DNA from: Sinohyriopsis cumingii
Lineage: Eukaryota; Mollusca; Bivalvia; Unionida; Unionidae
Reading direction: 5' to 3'
Length of the DNA: 64,000 nucleotides
Assembly: GCA_028554795.2 (NCBI GenBank)
Contig: CM068830.1
Span: forward strand, 43,449,337 to 43,513,336
This document shows positions 46,150 through 53,204 of the stretch, piece by piece. Both the position numbers and the translations under genes were made by a program. Within the stretch, counting starts at the first letter, position 1, and the number at the start of each line of letters is the position of its first letter. The notes beneath the pieces are model-generated. The model was not told the DNA's origin. It did not search any database and saw only the letters and a list, made by a program, of their open reading frames with translations.

Positions 46150-46545
46150 CCGCCGACATGCTATAACTGCAAACGCACAGGGCTTTTTGCCATGGACTGT
46201 CTCAAGGGCAGGCACACCCAGGAGAATGCAGTTGCTAGGGAGATACGTGCGACCGAGATCTGTGAATCATTATACCTCGCACCCGCCACCGTCAATGGCG
46301 AAGACGCCGACATCTTGTACGACACTGGGAATATTTATTCCGCCCTTGTCGACAAGAAGTATGTGAAGCCAGAAAACTATACAGGGGAGGCAAATGAGGT
46401 CCAGTACGCCAATAGCACGCGTGACTCGTTACCAGCTGCCCTCATTGGCCTCAATTCCTCGTTTGTAAAAGGGAAAATCGAAGCCGCTTACTTGTCTGGG
46501 TTGTCACATGACGTCATACTAGGATGTCGTTATGGGTTACCGTAA
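46150..46545 (+). pseudogene. pro: Zinc knuckle and retroviral-type aspartic protease
   Basis: The knuckle CYNCKRTGLFAMDC (46160-46201) keeps the first two Cys and the last Cys, but the usual His is replaced. It is followed by DILYDTGNIYSALVDKKYV, in which DTG is the aspartic protease catalytic triad, and later ALIGLNSSFVKGKIEAAYL and DVILGCRYGL, the usual I-L-G flap-end motif. The frame is open from 46192 to 46545. The protease would cut the Gag-Pol polyprotein. Confidence 0.75.
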
Positions 46546-46759
46546 TCTAACCACGAAACCTGTACACCTGTACCGGTGAGTGCTGTGTACACCATGTCTA
46601 AGTTCGTCAGGCAAATCAGACGCCGATGGAAGTTACGTCGTCGCCTGTTGGTAACGTACTGCCAGCCAAGTTGAAGAAACTTCAGCAAAAGAACGTAACT
46701 CTGGCGCAGATGCATAACACGCTGAATAAGGAACGAAGAAAAGAACTCCGAAGGTCGAG

Positions 46760-47560
46760 ATGAACTTTATGTGCGAGAATGAAATCTTGTACCGCCGAGC
46801 CAGGAAAGAGCACGAACACTTCAAACAAGTCGTCGTGCACAAGGCGAAGCGAGACGAAGTATTAAAGCTCGCGCATGAAAGGCTCATGTGGGGACACACA
46901 GGGATTGTCAAGACGCATGACCGTCTTGTCAAATGATTCTATTGGCCAGGAGTCCAGGTAGATGTTAAGCGGTTTTGTCTCTCATGTGACAAGTGTCAGT
47001 GAATGGCACCAAAAACAGATCATCTATCCATTCCCTTGGGGAATACACCTCTTACCGATAAAAACCGCGTCCGCACAAGCAAATCGATATATTTTAACTG
47101 CCGTTGATAACGCTATACGCTATCCGGATACTGTCGCGTTACGTAATATCGATTCGAAAGCCGTCGCTGAAGCTCTGCTTGGAATTTGGTCACGAGTCAG
47201 GGTGCCCGACGAGACCCTGACCAACCAGGGGACGCAATTTATAAGTCTCCTGATGGAATAGGCGAATCGACTGATATCGATTAAGCACCTCATTAACTCG
47301 CCGTATCATCCTCTGTGCAACGGACTTCTCGAACGGTTCAACGGGACTGTGATAAACACCCTTAAGAAGTTCTGTGAAGGCCGTTCTAGGGACTGGGATC
47401 GCTATATTCCTGCTAGGATATTTGTATATTGGGAAGTGCCTCAAACGAGTTTGGGGTCTTTTCCCTTTGAACCCTTATATGGGAGGACCGTACGTGATCC
47501 CATATATAAAAATATATATGTAGACCAGGACGTGATCGAACCTTCCAGTTCCCCGTTGTG
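46760..47560 (+). pseudogene. int: Integrase (H2C2 and core), upstream of RT
   Basis: The zinc-binding HHCC region is visible as LAHERLMWGHTGIVKTHDRL, then FYWPGVQVDV, then FCLSCDKCQ (46868-47000), with an in-frame TGA just before FYW. The core spans 46962-47560: AVDNAIRYPDTVALRNID, LTNQGTQFISLLME, NGLLERFNGT and PFEPLYGR. The catalytic Asp of DQG is Asn here (NQG), which would abolish activity. The catalytic Glu in LLERFN is kept. An additional TAG follows LLME. Confidence 0.75.
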
Positions 47561-47650
47561 TTAATCAGAAAGAAAGACGGGACGAACCCTTTTTTCATTG
47601 ACTTTCGGCAATTGAACAAAATCACCGTGTTCGACGCAGAACAGTAGTGA
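47550..47650 (+). pseudogene. Start of reverse transcriptase, cut off
   Basis: The + strand reads FPVVLIRKKDGTNPFFIDF and then RQLNKITVFDAE, the first conserved block of a gypsy RT, and ends with TAG at about 47645. It follows the integrase in a shifted frame. Everything after the first RT block is absent and replaced by minisatellite. Confidence 0.75.
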
Positions 47651-47990
47651 ATGGGGATACCCTAGGGACAATGGGAATTACCATTAAAAACACCCTTGGG
47701 TCAATCTGGGGACTATGTAAATTTAACATTAACCACCCTGGGTCACTCTAGGGACAATGGAAATTTAACATGGGCAAAAACCCTGGGTCACTCTGGGGAC
47801 AAGGGAATTTAACATTGGAGAAAGGAAATATCCATGCTAGGGACATTCTAGGGACAAAGGCATTCGAACAATGGAAATTTAACATGGGAGATATTGCTGG
47901 GTCACTCTAGGGACAATGGGAATTGAACATGGGGAATAGAATTTGGGCCTGTATAGGGACAAGGGGAATTGAACATGGGATTTTTTTTTT
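47640..47990. repeat. Minisatellite, unit about 40-45 bp, at the retroelement/virus junction
   Basis: About eight copies of ctagggacaatgggaatt, taacatgggg and ccctgggtcactc-like blocks. It fills the space between the truncated RT and the viral element, ending in a T15-like run at about 47980-47995. A diverged relative lies at 7252-7410. Confidence 0.85.
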
Positions 47991-48055
47991 TTTTTTAAAT
48001 TTTTTTAAAAAGGGGTAGGCAATGGAAAGTCAATCTCTTTTCGAGAAATGTGGGT

Positions 48056-48071
48056 GGCCCTGAAAAGGGCC
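48056..48071 (-). terminator. Histone-type 3' stem-loop
   Basis: On - this is GGCCCTTTTCAGGGCC: a 6-bp perfect stem with a TTTC loop. It is preceded by ACCAAA and followed by ACCCA (48051-48055), both matching the metazoan histone mRNA consensus. After 13 bases comes a purine-rich GAAAAGAGAT block (48035-48044) at the place of the histone downstream element bound by U7 snRNA. It starts 23 bases after the stop of the 193-aa gene. I infer cleavage after ACCCA without polyadenylation. Confidence 0.85.
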
Positions 48072-48094
48072 TTTGGTTTCATCATCATCTTCTT

Positions 48095-48676
48095 TTATTT
48101 CCTCCACTTCTGTAGCCATCCTCTTATTTTTTCCATCGATCCTTTCTTCTTCTTCTTTTCTGTTTCCGGTATCCAGTCCGGGTGACCCATGGCTCGGAAC
48201 TTTTGTTGGATTTTTATCCAGTTAGCGTTCAGTTTCTCTAGTTCTTCCTTTATCTTTCTATTTTCTTCTTCTTTTCTATCTTTTGCCCACCTGTCCTTTA
48301 TTTTCTCCACTTCTTCATCTATCACCTTTCTCATCTTTTCTTCCCCTTTTTTCAATCTTTCAACACTCCTTTTGACAAAGGGCCACTCTGACCTTTTTTC
48401 TATCTCTTCCAAAAACCTTCTTACTTCTTCTACCTTCTCCAGGGCCTCTTTTAATGTTCCCACTCTGACATAAGGGGGATTTATTAGCCCTCTCAGTCTC
48501 TTCACTTCTTCTTCAATTAATCCTTCTATCATCTCCCTGGCTAATTTTAGTTCGTTCACATAGTGCACACTGGTTCTTAACCTCCAATCTCTTTCAATCC
48601 TTTCAACTCCATATTCACCATCCACCATCCAAAAATAAACATGCCTTAAATCACTGAACAGTTGGGACACTTCCAT
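48095..48676 (-). CDS. Helical coiled-coil protein with histone-type 3' end
   Basis: Encodes 193 aa. It starts at ATG 48676, about 50 bases downstream of a TATAAG box and the shared promoter motif. The N-terminal 60 residues are aromatic and hydrophobic (LRHVYFWMVDGEYGVERIER). Then a segment YVNELKLAREMIEGLIEEEV resembles the start of the two neighbouring short proteins. The rest (about 90-175) is Lys/Glu-rich and predicted by eye to be long helices. It ends in a basic tail, IRGWLQKWRK. It has no signal peptide, membrane segment or catalytic motif, and no histone fold is recognisable. The function is unknown. The gene lies furthest left in the viral element, followed at once by a histone-type stem-loop. 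An accessory or regulatory role is inference from position. Confidence 0.75.
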   Translation of the reverse strand: MEVSQLFSDLRHVYFWMVDGEYGVERIERDWRLRTSVHYVNELKLAREMIEGLIEEEVKRLRGLINPPYVRVGTLKEALEKVEEVRRFLEEIEKRSEWPFVKRSVERLKKGEEKMRKVIDEEVEKIKDRWAKDRKEEENRKIKEELEKLNANWIKIQQKFRAMGHPDWIPETEKKKKKGSMEKIRGWLQKWRK

Positions 48677-48726
48677 CTTCTTTTTTATTCTTTGTAGAAT
48701 GGTTTGAACATCAAACCTTGTGGGTT

Positions 48727-48764
48727 CTTATAGTGAAAGCGCGGACGTGAAGGAACACATCCCC
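48727..48764 (-). promoter_or_regulatory. Shared promoter motif plus TATA, copy 1
   Basis: On -: GGGATGTGTTCCTTCACGTC continuing into CGCGCTTTCA, then CTATAAG at 48727-48733, 51 bases before the ATG at 48676. The ~30-base upstream motif is nearly identical before two other genes that carry the same 3' stem-loop. Confidence 0.8.
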
Positions 48765-48784
48765 TACTTTTCTCATTTCATATA

Positions 48785-49245
48785 ATATACTATCCACATA
48801 AGTGAAGCAACATTTAACAAACCCCAAATCTACTATTTACACACGCAAATCATTAAAACTAAATCCATAATCTACTATCCACACAATCGTACGTGAGTGG
48901 TTACAAAACCCAAACTATACTCTCCACATACGCTAAGAAACAATAAACAAATCCATAATCTACTATCCACATAATCGTACGTGAGCGGTTACAAACACAA
49001 ACACACAAACACAAACACACAGACACATACGCTAAGAAACAATAAACAAATCCATAATCTACTATTCACACAATCGTACGTGAGCGGTTACAAAACCCAA
49101 ACTATACTCTCCACATACGCTAAGAAACTATAAACAAACCCTTAATCTACTATTCACACAAACTTACGTGATCGGTTACAAACACAAACACACAAACACA
49201 TACACTCACACTATGAAAAAAGAGACAGTGTTTATATTCACACTA
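48785..49245. repeat. Tandem repeat, unit about 90 bp, between stem-loop genes
   Basis: Four to five diverged copies containing tccataatctactatccaca, a cgtacgtgagcggttacaaa core (near 48888, 48986, 49075 and 49165) and catacgctaagaaacaataa. (CA)-rich insertions vary the length. Another copy of the core is at about 49955. No coding potential. Possible enhancer, origin or recombination footprint. Confidence 0.75.
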
Positions 49246-49301
49246 CTCTACCTACACACATTGGCAAATCGATTGTTATTTCTTTTCTAGAGTATTGGGG
49301 T

Positions 49302-49317
49302 AGCCCTGAAAAGGGCT
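49302..49317 (-). terminator. Histone-type 3' stem-loop
   Basis: On -: AGCCCTTTTCAGGGCT, a 6-bp stem with a TTTC loop, followed by ACCCCA and, 13 bases after the stem, AGAAAAGAAA as HDE-like block. It starts 28 bases after the stop of the 101-aa gene. Confidence 0.8.
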
Positions 49318-49345
49318 GTTGGTTTTTAACTCCAGATGCACCTAT

Positions 49346-49651
49346 CTAATGCTGGCACTTTCCTGGCCTGGCGCCACACACACATCTTCTTCCCCAGTCT
49401 CTTTTCACTCTTTTGTGGCGAAGAGCAGAGGCTGGATATGTGGCTTCAGAATCCCAATTTTCTGTCTCTGGGATTCTGAAATTTCTTCTCTCCTTTTCCT
49501 CCTCTTCTTTTTTTCTTCTTTCCTCCTCCTCTCTCATCCTTCCCTCTTCGACAATGGCCTCTGCGGCCAGTTCGTTCAACAGGCGCCTGGCATATTCCAG
49601 GTGCATCTGGAGTTCTAGAAGCTTCACAATTCTGGTATTCATTCTCTTCAT
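49346..49651 (-). CDS. Short helical protein with histone-type 3' end
   Basis: Encodes 101 aa from ATG 49651; an alternative ATG three codons later at 49642 gives 98 aa. The start RIVKLLELQMHLEYARRLLNE is an amphipathic helix resembling the start of the next gene to the right (KLVKLNEAYVNLHRVRHSLI). It is followed by AAEAIVEEGRM and a Glu/Arg/Lys repeat (residues ~38-58), then a C-terminal part with two close Cys (RRCVCGARPGKCQH). Function unknown. TATAAA and the shared promoter motif lie 40-78 bases upstream, and a histone-type stem-loop follows the stop. The two neighbouring genes have the same layout, so I regard the three as duplicated cassettes that have diverged. Confidence 0.75.
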   Translation of the reverse strand: MKRMNTRIVKLLELQMHLEYARRLLNELAAEAIVEEGRMREEEERRKKEEEEKERRNFRIPETENWDSEATYPASALRHKRVKRDWGRRCVCGARPGKCQH

Positions 49652-49690
49652 CAATCAACAAGGGTAGCTAGACTGCCCAGCGAGTTTCAA

Positions 49691-49729
49691 TTTATAGTAA
49701 AAGCGCGGACGTGAAGGAAAACATCCCCC
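49691..49729 (-). promoter_or_regulatory. Shared promoter motif plus TATA, copy 2
   Basis: On -: GGGGATGTTTTCCTTCACGT continuing into CCGCGCTTTTA, then CTATAAA at 49691-49697. It precedes the ATG at 49651 by 40 bases. A weaker, decayed copy (cgcggacctaaaagaaacac) lies next to it at about 49772-49792. Confidence 0.8.
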
Positions 49730-50098
49730 TAAAACAAAATTGATCTTACCTAGATCATGACCAAAATAACGCGCGGACCTAAAAGAAACACTCACTCACT
49801 TTTTTATACTACCCATTACTATTCTAAAAAAAATTTCATTAATCACTTCAATATACTATCCACATACGCAAAGCAATCCAATCAAACCCCCAAATCTACT
49901 CTCCCCACACCTCAAACAGTCAAAAACATGATCTTAATCTACTATCCACACCAACGTACGTGAGCACTTACAAACACACAATCCTATACACAAACACATA
50001 CCCTCTCACTATAAAAAAGAGTTAGTGTTTATATTTACACTACTCTACCTATACACATTGGCAAATCGATTGTTATTTCTTTTCTAGAGTATTGGGGT
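49730..50098. repeat. Spacer with decayed promoter copy and duplicated 3' flank
   Basis: Holds no gene. From about 49955 to 50114 it repeats 49160-49317 closely: a cgtacgtgagc core, CA-rich stretch, tgtttatatttacactactc, then cattggcaaatcgattgtta and the stem-loop. This shows that the cassette's 3' flank was duplicated together with the gene. Confidence 0.75.
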
Positions 50099-50114
50099 AG
50101 CCCTGAAAAGGGCT
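50099..50114 (-). terminator. Histone-type 3' stem-loop
   Basis: The same 16 bases as the copy at 49302 (AGCCCTTTTCAGGGCT on -), followed by ACCCCA and AGAAAAGAAA after 13 bases. It starts 26 bases after the stop of the 119-aa gene. Confidence 0.8.
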
Positions 50115-50140
50115 GTTTTTTTTTGTTGTTTTTTTGTTTG

Positions 50141-50500
50141 CTATGGCAATCTTTTAGTTTCTAAGAATGCGACGTCCTCTGAGGACAGTCTTTCTGACGA
50201 TAGGTCTGCTTCTTCGGAAATATGACAATCGACAAAGCCTCTGTCAGGTTCAGGTTCCTGCTGCTGCTGCTGCTGCTGCTGTTGTTGTTGTTGCTGTTGC
50301 TGCTGTCTCGGAAGTCTGTACTTCTCTGTCCATTCTTCTTTCTCCCTGTTCACTTCTTCTCTGAAGAGCTCTTCTATCGGGTCTTCAGTGACTTTTAGCA
50401 TTCTCACATTCTCTATCTCTTCTGGCTTCGGTATCAGACTGTGTCTGACCCTGTGCAAATTCACGTAGGCTTCGTTTAGCTTAACTAGTTTGGAGCACAT
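50141..50500 (-). CDS. Short helical protein with poly-Gln, histone-type 3' end
   Basis: Encodes 119 aa from ATG 50500. An open frame extends 43 codons upstream without a stop but runs through the promoter motif, so I choose the internal ATG (MCSKLVKLNEAYVNLH). Layout: N-terminal amphipathic helix related to that of the 101-aa neighbour; a charged region (DPIEELFREEVNREKEEWTE); a Gln run of about 16 residues coded by a cag/caa microsatellite; and an acidic Ser/Glu-rich C-terminus (ISEEADLSSERLSSEDVAF). The Gln run would vary easily in length. Function unknown. It has the shared promoter motif upstream and a stem-loop downstream. Confidence 0.7.
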   Translation of the reverse strand: MCSKLVKLNEAYVNLHRVRHSLIPKPEEIENVRMLKVTEDPIEELFREEVNREKEEWTEKYRLPRQQQQQQQQQQQQQQQQEPEPDRGFVDCHISEEADLSSERLSSEDVAFLETKRLP

Positions 50501-50554
50501 CTTCGTAAGAGGATGAGTCGACAATGGATGGTTAGACTGGAAACTGCCCCGGTT

Positions 50555-50594
50555 CTTAAAGTCAAAGCGCGGACGTGAAGGAAAACATCCCTCT
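50555..50594 (-). promoter_or_regulatory. Shared promoter motif, copy 3
   Basis: On -: GGGATGTTTTCCTTCACGTC continuing into CGCGCTTTGA and CTTTAAG at the TATA position. It is 55 bases upstream of ATG 50500. Confidence 0.75.
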
Positions 50595-50720
50595 ACGGTT
50601 TTCGAGCCGCAACGTTCAATGAGTGTCATGAGAGGGATAGTAAGAAGTCAAAGAGCATAAATCAACATTCTTATAGCCAAACAAACCACAAAGGCATTTT
50701 TTTTTCAAAACACAACATTT

Positions 50721-50726
50721 TTTATT
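50721..50726 (-). terminator. Poly(A) signal AATAAA
   Basis: AATAAA on -, 236 bases past the stop of the 160-aa gene and before the first stem-loop gene. It would end the transcript of that gene, and possibly of the capsid genes, in the normal polyadenylated way, in contrast to the stem-loop genes. Confidence 0.5.
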
Positions 50727-50961
50727 CAAAATCACTTAACATTAACCAACAACTCTAACATTTTTTAACAATAATCCAACAATATAACATCAAACATTTT
50801 TTTCAAATGACAAACATTTTTTTCAATTTACACTCTACTTTAAACAGGGTTGGCAACGTTGTGAATAAAATGGTGATTTCCACTGTTGCAAGTCATTGAA
50901 TCATGGATGGACACTACGTTTCCTAGCTGAAGACAACAAAATAAGCATACTAGTTACAAAA

Positions 50962-51444
50962 TCAACGATTTACTTTCTCATCGTTTCTAGAAAAATCACG
51001 ATCAAAATAAGTCACTAAATGTTCTTTTGCTGATAATAAGTGATCAATTTCGATCTCGACTTTCTCTTTGAATTTGTCAAAGAGGGCTTTGATGTAATGG
51101 ATGTCTCGAGTCGTTAATGGAGGACAGAAATGTTCACGCAAGTCTTTATACCACCAACGTAACACGTCTCTTTTAAACAGACTCCAAGCTTCGTCCAGAT
51201 ATTCGTTGAATTTTTCTTCTTGACTGATGTTTTGACATCCATAGTAATCATGCTTCATCCATATCGTAATTGTGTCTGCCAGGTATGTAGCACAGTAGGA
51301 GACCAATTGCTGTTCTTGTTCTGGACATCTCGACTTGATCACGATGTCCTTTTCGTCTCTGTGTTGGGATTCTCCTTCCACGGTCTCCTCACATTCCATC
51401 TTCAAAGCTTCTCCACTAGGTAAAGAGGGAGAACAGTCTTCCAT
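50962..51444 (-). CDS. Unknown 160-aa viral protein
   Basis: ATG 51444, just 5 bases after the end of the MCP coding region (stop 51450). The N-terminal 40 residues are acidic (MECEETVEGESQHRDEKD). The remainder is helical with many aromatic and Cys residues: YCATYLADTITIWMKHDYYG, AWSLFKRDVLRWWYKDLREH, LFDKFKEKVEIEIDHLL. No signal peptide or membrane segment. I do not recognise the family. A TATAAAA lies at 51579-51586 inside the MCP 3' part. It ends before an AATAAA and not a stem-loop, so it is regulated differently from its left neighbours. An LxCxE motif was looked for and is absent. Confidence 0.7.
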   Translation of the reverse strand: MEDCSPSLPSGEALKMECEETVEGESQHRDEKDIVIKSRCPEQEQQLVSYCATYLADTITIWMKHDYYGCQNISQEEKFNEYLDEAWSLFKRDVLRWWYKDLREHFCPPLTTRDIHYIKALFDKFKEKVEIEIDHLLSAKEHLVTYFDRDFSRNDEKVNR

Positions 51445-51449
51445 AGCTT

Positions 51450-52758
51450 CTAATAGTCTAGACTGACTTCTCTCAAACTGTTGATTTCTATCGTATTATC
51501 GAATTCTGCATACAGGATGACGTTCACTGTCTTGTCCAGTGGTTCTGTAAACTGAAGTTCCACACGAATCTGGCCAGATTTTATAGGGTGGAAATGTCCC
51601 TCGTCGCTGCCCTGGTCTGGAGTGAAATCGAAAGCTCACAAAGCATAGCCTCCTGCGTAATCTTCGTACGTAATGCCGTGACTGGTGTTGGTCCCTAACT
51701 GTCCGGTGGCTTCGTACAAGGACAAGTACGATCTCAAGTAATTCATTTTATTGGGAGAAAAGTTAGGTTCGAAAGGTCTGGTACACAAGGTCTTGCCATC
51801 GCGACTGACTTCGATTTTCTTCACGTTGAAGTGTTGAAAGTTGAAAGGATTTTCTTTGAAGGCTCCGTTGAAGGCTGAATTCAGGACCATACCAAGGATT
51901 AAACGCTTGGGTAACTGTCCTTGAAACAGATGATCTTCGATCATGGAATGATGGTTAGCGGGAATGGTGAACGTTTTCACTTCCACACGTCGTATGGGAT
52001 ACTTGGCGGTCGTTCTGCTCAACGTTTGACTGATGCCATTTCCCACTTTGGGTAACACTTCCACGCGTCGTACGTAGAGTTTGACGTCCTCGATTTGGCT
52101 TTTAGGATTGCCATCAGCAGTATCAGCCAACAAATGGAAAGCGGTACTGCTGAGATTCAGTCTCAAGCGAACATTTACCCCGTTCAGCAAATATTTCTCT
52201 TGCAACCACATGTCCAAATGCAAACGATCCATCAGTTCTAAACTGTTCTTATTTAAGATTATTTTTTTGTCTTTCCTCAAAGCCGTCATTGCTTCCATCT
52301 ATTTTGTCGAACTTGCCCGCTTCGTCAGGTTCCCATAGCACACAAGCATTGAGATGAGTATTCTTGGCATCTATTCCGTACGTCAAGAGATTTTCCAGGT
52401 AGGCACGATAAGGGTAGGTATCCATGCTGCTGCTGAGCAGTTTGTTATTCAAGTACAAGTCCACTGAGCTGAACAAGGAATGCATGAAATTGTTGACGGG
52501 AGCTATATTCTCAGTGTCTTCTACTGCACCATCATCCTTATCTAGAACTTTGACTTTCAAGTACAAGTAACTGCTATTCAGATCGATGTAATCTTCGGGC
52601 TGTCCCTTGATTTCAAACTCGATGGGAGCGGAATCGGTCAGTGAGGAGACGGGGTGAAATTCCACCCACTGGGATTCTTGCATGGTCATCATGGTGGGCG
52701 GCATGGCAAACAGATCCAGTTCCGACTTGGAACAGGCGCATGACTCTCGGTGCATCAT
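51450..52758 (-). pseudogene. MCP: Major capsid protein (double jelly-roll), frameshift and in-frame stop
   Basis: Hexon-like double jelly-roll MCP of Polintons/adintoviruses; its trimers would form the icosahedral shell. From ATG 52758 the frame shows SAPIEFEIKGQPEDYIDL, HSLFSSVDLYLNNKLLSSS and YPYRAYLENLLTYGIDA, typical of the first jelly roll. The frame changes in an A7 run (on -) at about 52262-52268. The second frame continues with LHLDMWLQEKYLLNGVNVRL, RRVEVKTFTIPA and LPKRLILGMV. A TGA at 51636-51638 interrupts it. The same frame then continues for 62 codons to TAG at 51450 with the expected C-terminal part (IRVELQFTEPL, VNVILYAEFDN). Total length (~436 codons) is in the normal range. 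Indel at a homopolymer could be an assembly error; the TGA is harder to explain that way. Confidence 0.9.
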
Positions 52759-52775
52759 TTTTTTGTTGCTGTGTC

Positions 52776-53201
52776 TCAATAATCAAAAACGTCTAAGTCT
52801 CGAACGGTTCTTCTTTTCTTGGCCTTTCTAGTTTTAGAAGTGTGAAGTCTGGTGAAAGAGTGTTTTCTTCGTCGTCTCTTTCTGCCTTGTCCTTGCTGAA
52901 TGCCTGACTCGGTAGCGTGCAGGGCATTTATAGGTGTGTCTCGTTGGCCCAAAAGGTCTTTACCCGTTTGCAGCAAGACATTTTTGCCTGCCCTCATGAA
53001 AGCTTCTTTAGGGTTTTGTTTGTCGATGATGACATTTTGGAGAAATTCTTTGCCTTGCGTCAGTGCCGCATCTTTCAAGGCGTGCAATCCGCGTGTCACC
53101 ATCGGTTTCAACACCTGAGCCACCGAACGAAAGGCCGATTTTAACATATCTCCTAAACCGTGTCCTCGCTGTCGAGCAACCCCTCGGTACACTGGATACA
53201 T
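52776..53201 (-). CDS. Basic pX-like core/minor virion protein
   Basis: 141 aa from ATG 53201, 3 bases after the penton stop at 53205 and 17 bases before the MCP start. The N-terminus has Arg/Gly-rich RGVARQRGHGLGDMLKSAFR, which resembles the processing-site/pX-type region of adenovirus and adintovirus core proteins. The middle is helical (HALKDAALTQGKEFLQNVII). The C-terminal part is strongly basic (QGRKRRRRKHSF, KTRKAKKRR), as expected of a DNA-binding virion protein with nuclear localisation signals. The pX-like name is based on composition, position between penton and MCP and the RG..G motif. It is a moderate call. Confidence 0.7.
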   Translation of the reverse strand: MYPVYRGVARQRGHGLGDMLKSAFRSVAQVLKPMVTRGLHALKDAALTQGKEFLQNVIIDKQNPKEAFMRAGKNVLLQTGKDLLGQRDTPINALHATESGIQQGQGRKRRRRKHSFTRLHTSKTRKAKKRRTVRDLDVFDY

Positions 53202-53204
53202 GAC

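Larger units (their letters stand above)
45214..47650 (+). mobile_element. Gmr1-like Ty3/gypsy retroelement, 3' truncated (gag, PR, IN, RT start)
   Basis: Domain order left to right is gag, CCHC knuckle, aspartic protease, integrase, then the first part of RT, where the element stops at a minisatellite. Integrase lies between protease and RT, which is the Gmr1-type order and not the standard Ty3/gypsy one. Several stops and frame changes show it is inactive. It is better preserved than the element at 7.6 kb. The truncation point at about 47645 lies within ~400 bases of the first viral gene. Confidence 0.75.

Noticed and set aside
48189-48473. Ser/Phe-rich frame on + with hydrophobic stretches
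   Set aside because: The exact antisense of the Lys/Glu-rich 193-aa gene, whose promoter and stem-loop show the true strand.
48000-50600. Remnants of real histone genes as the origin of the stem-loops
   Set aside because: None of the adjacent proteins resembles H1, H2A, H2B, H3 or H4, and the four stem-loops each sit just after a different viral ORF.
50501-50629. N-terminal extension of the 119-aa protein to 162 aa
   Set aside because: It would translate through the shared promoter motif; the ATG at 50500 fits the spacing of the sister genes.
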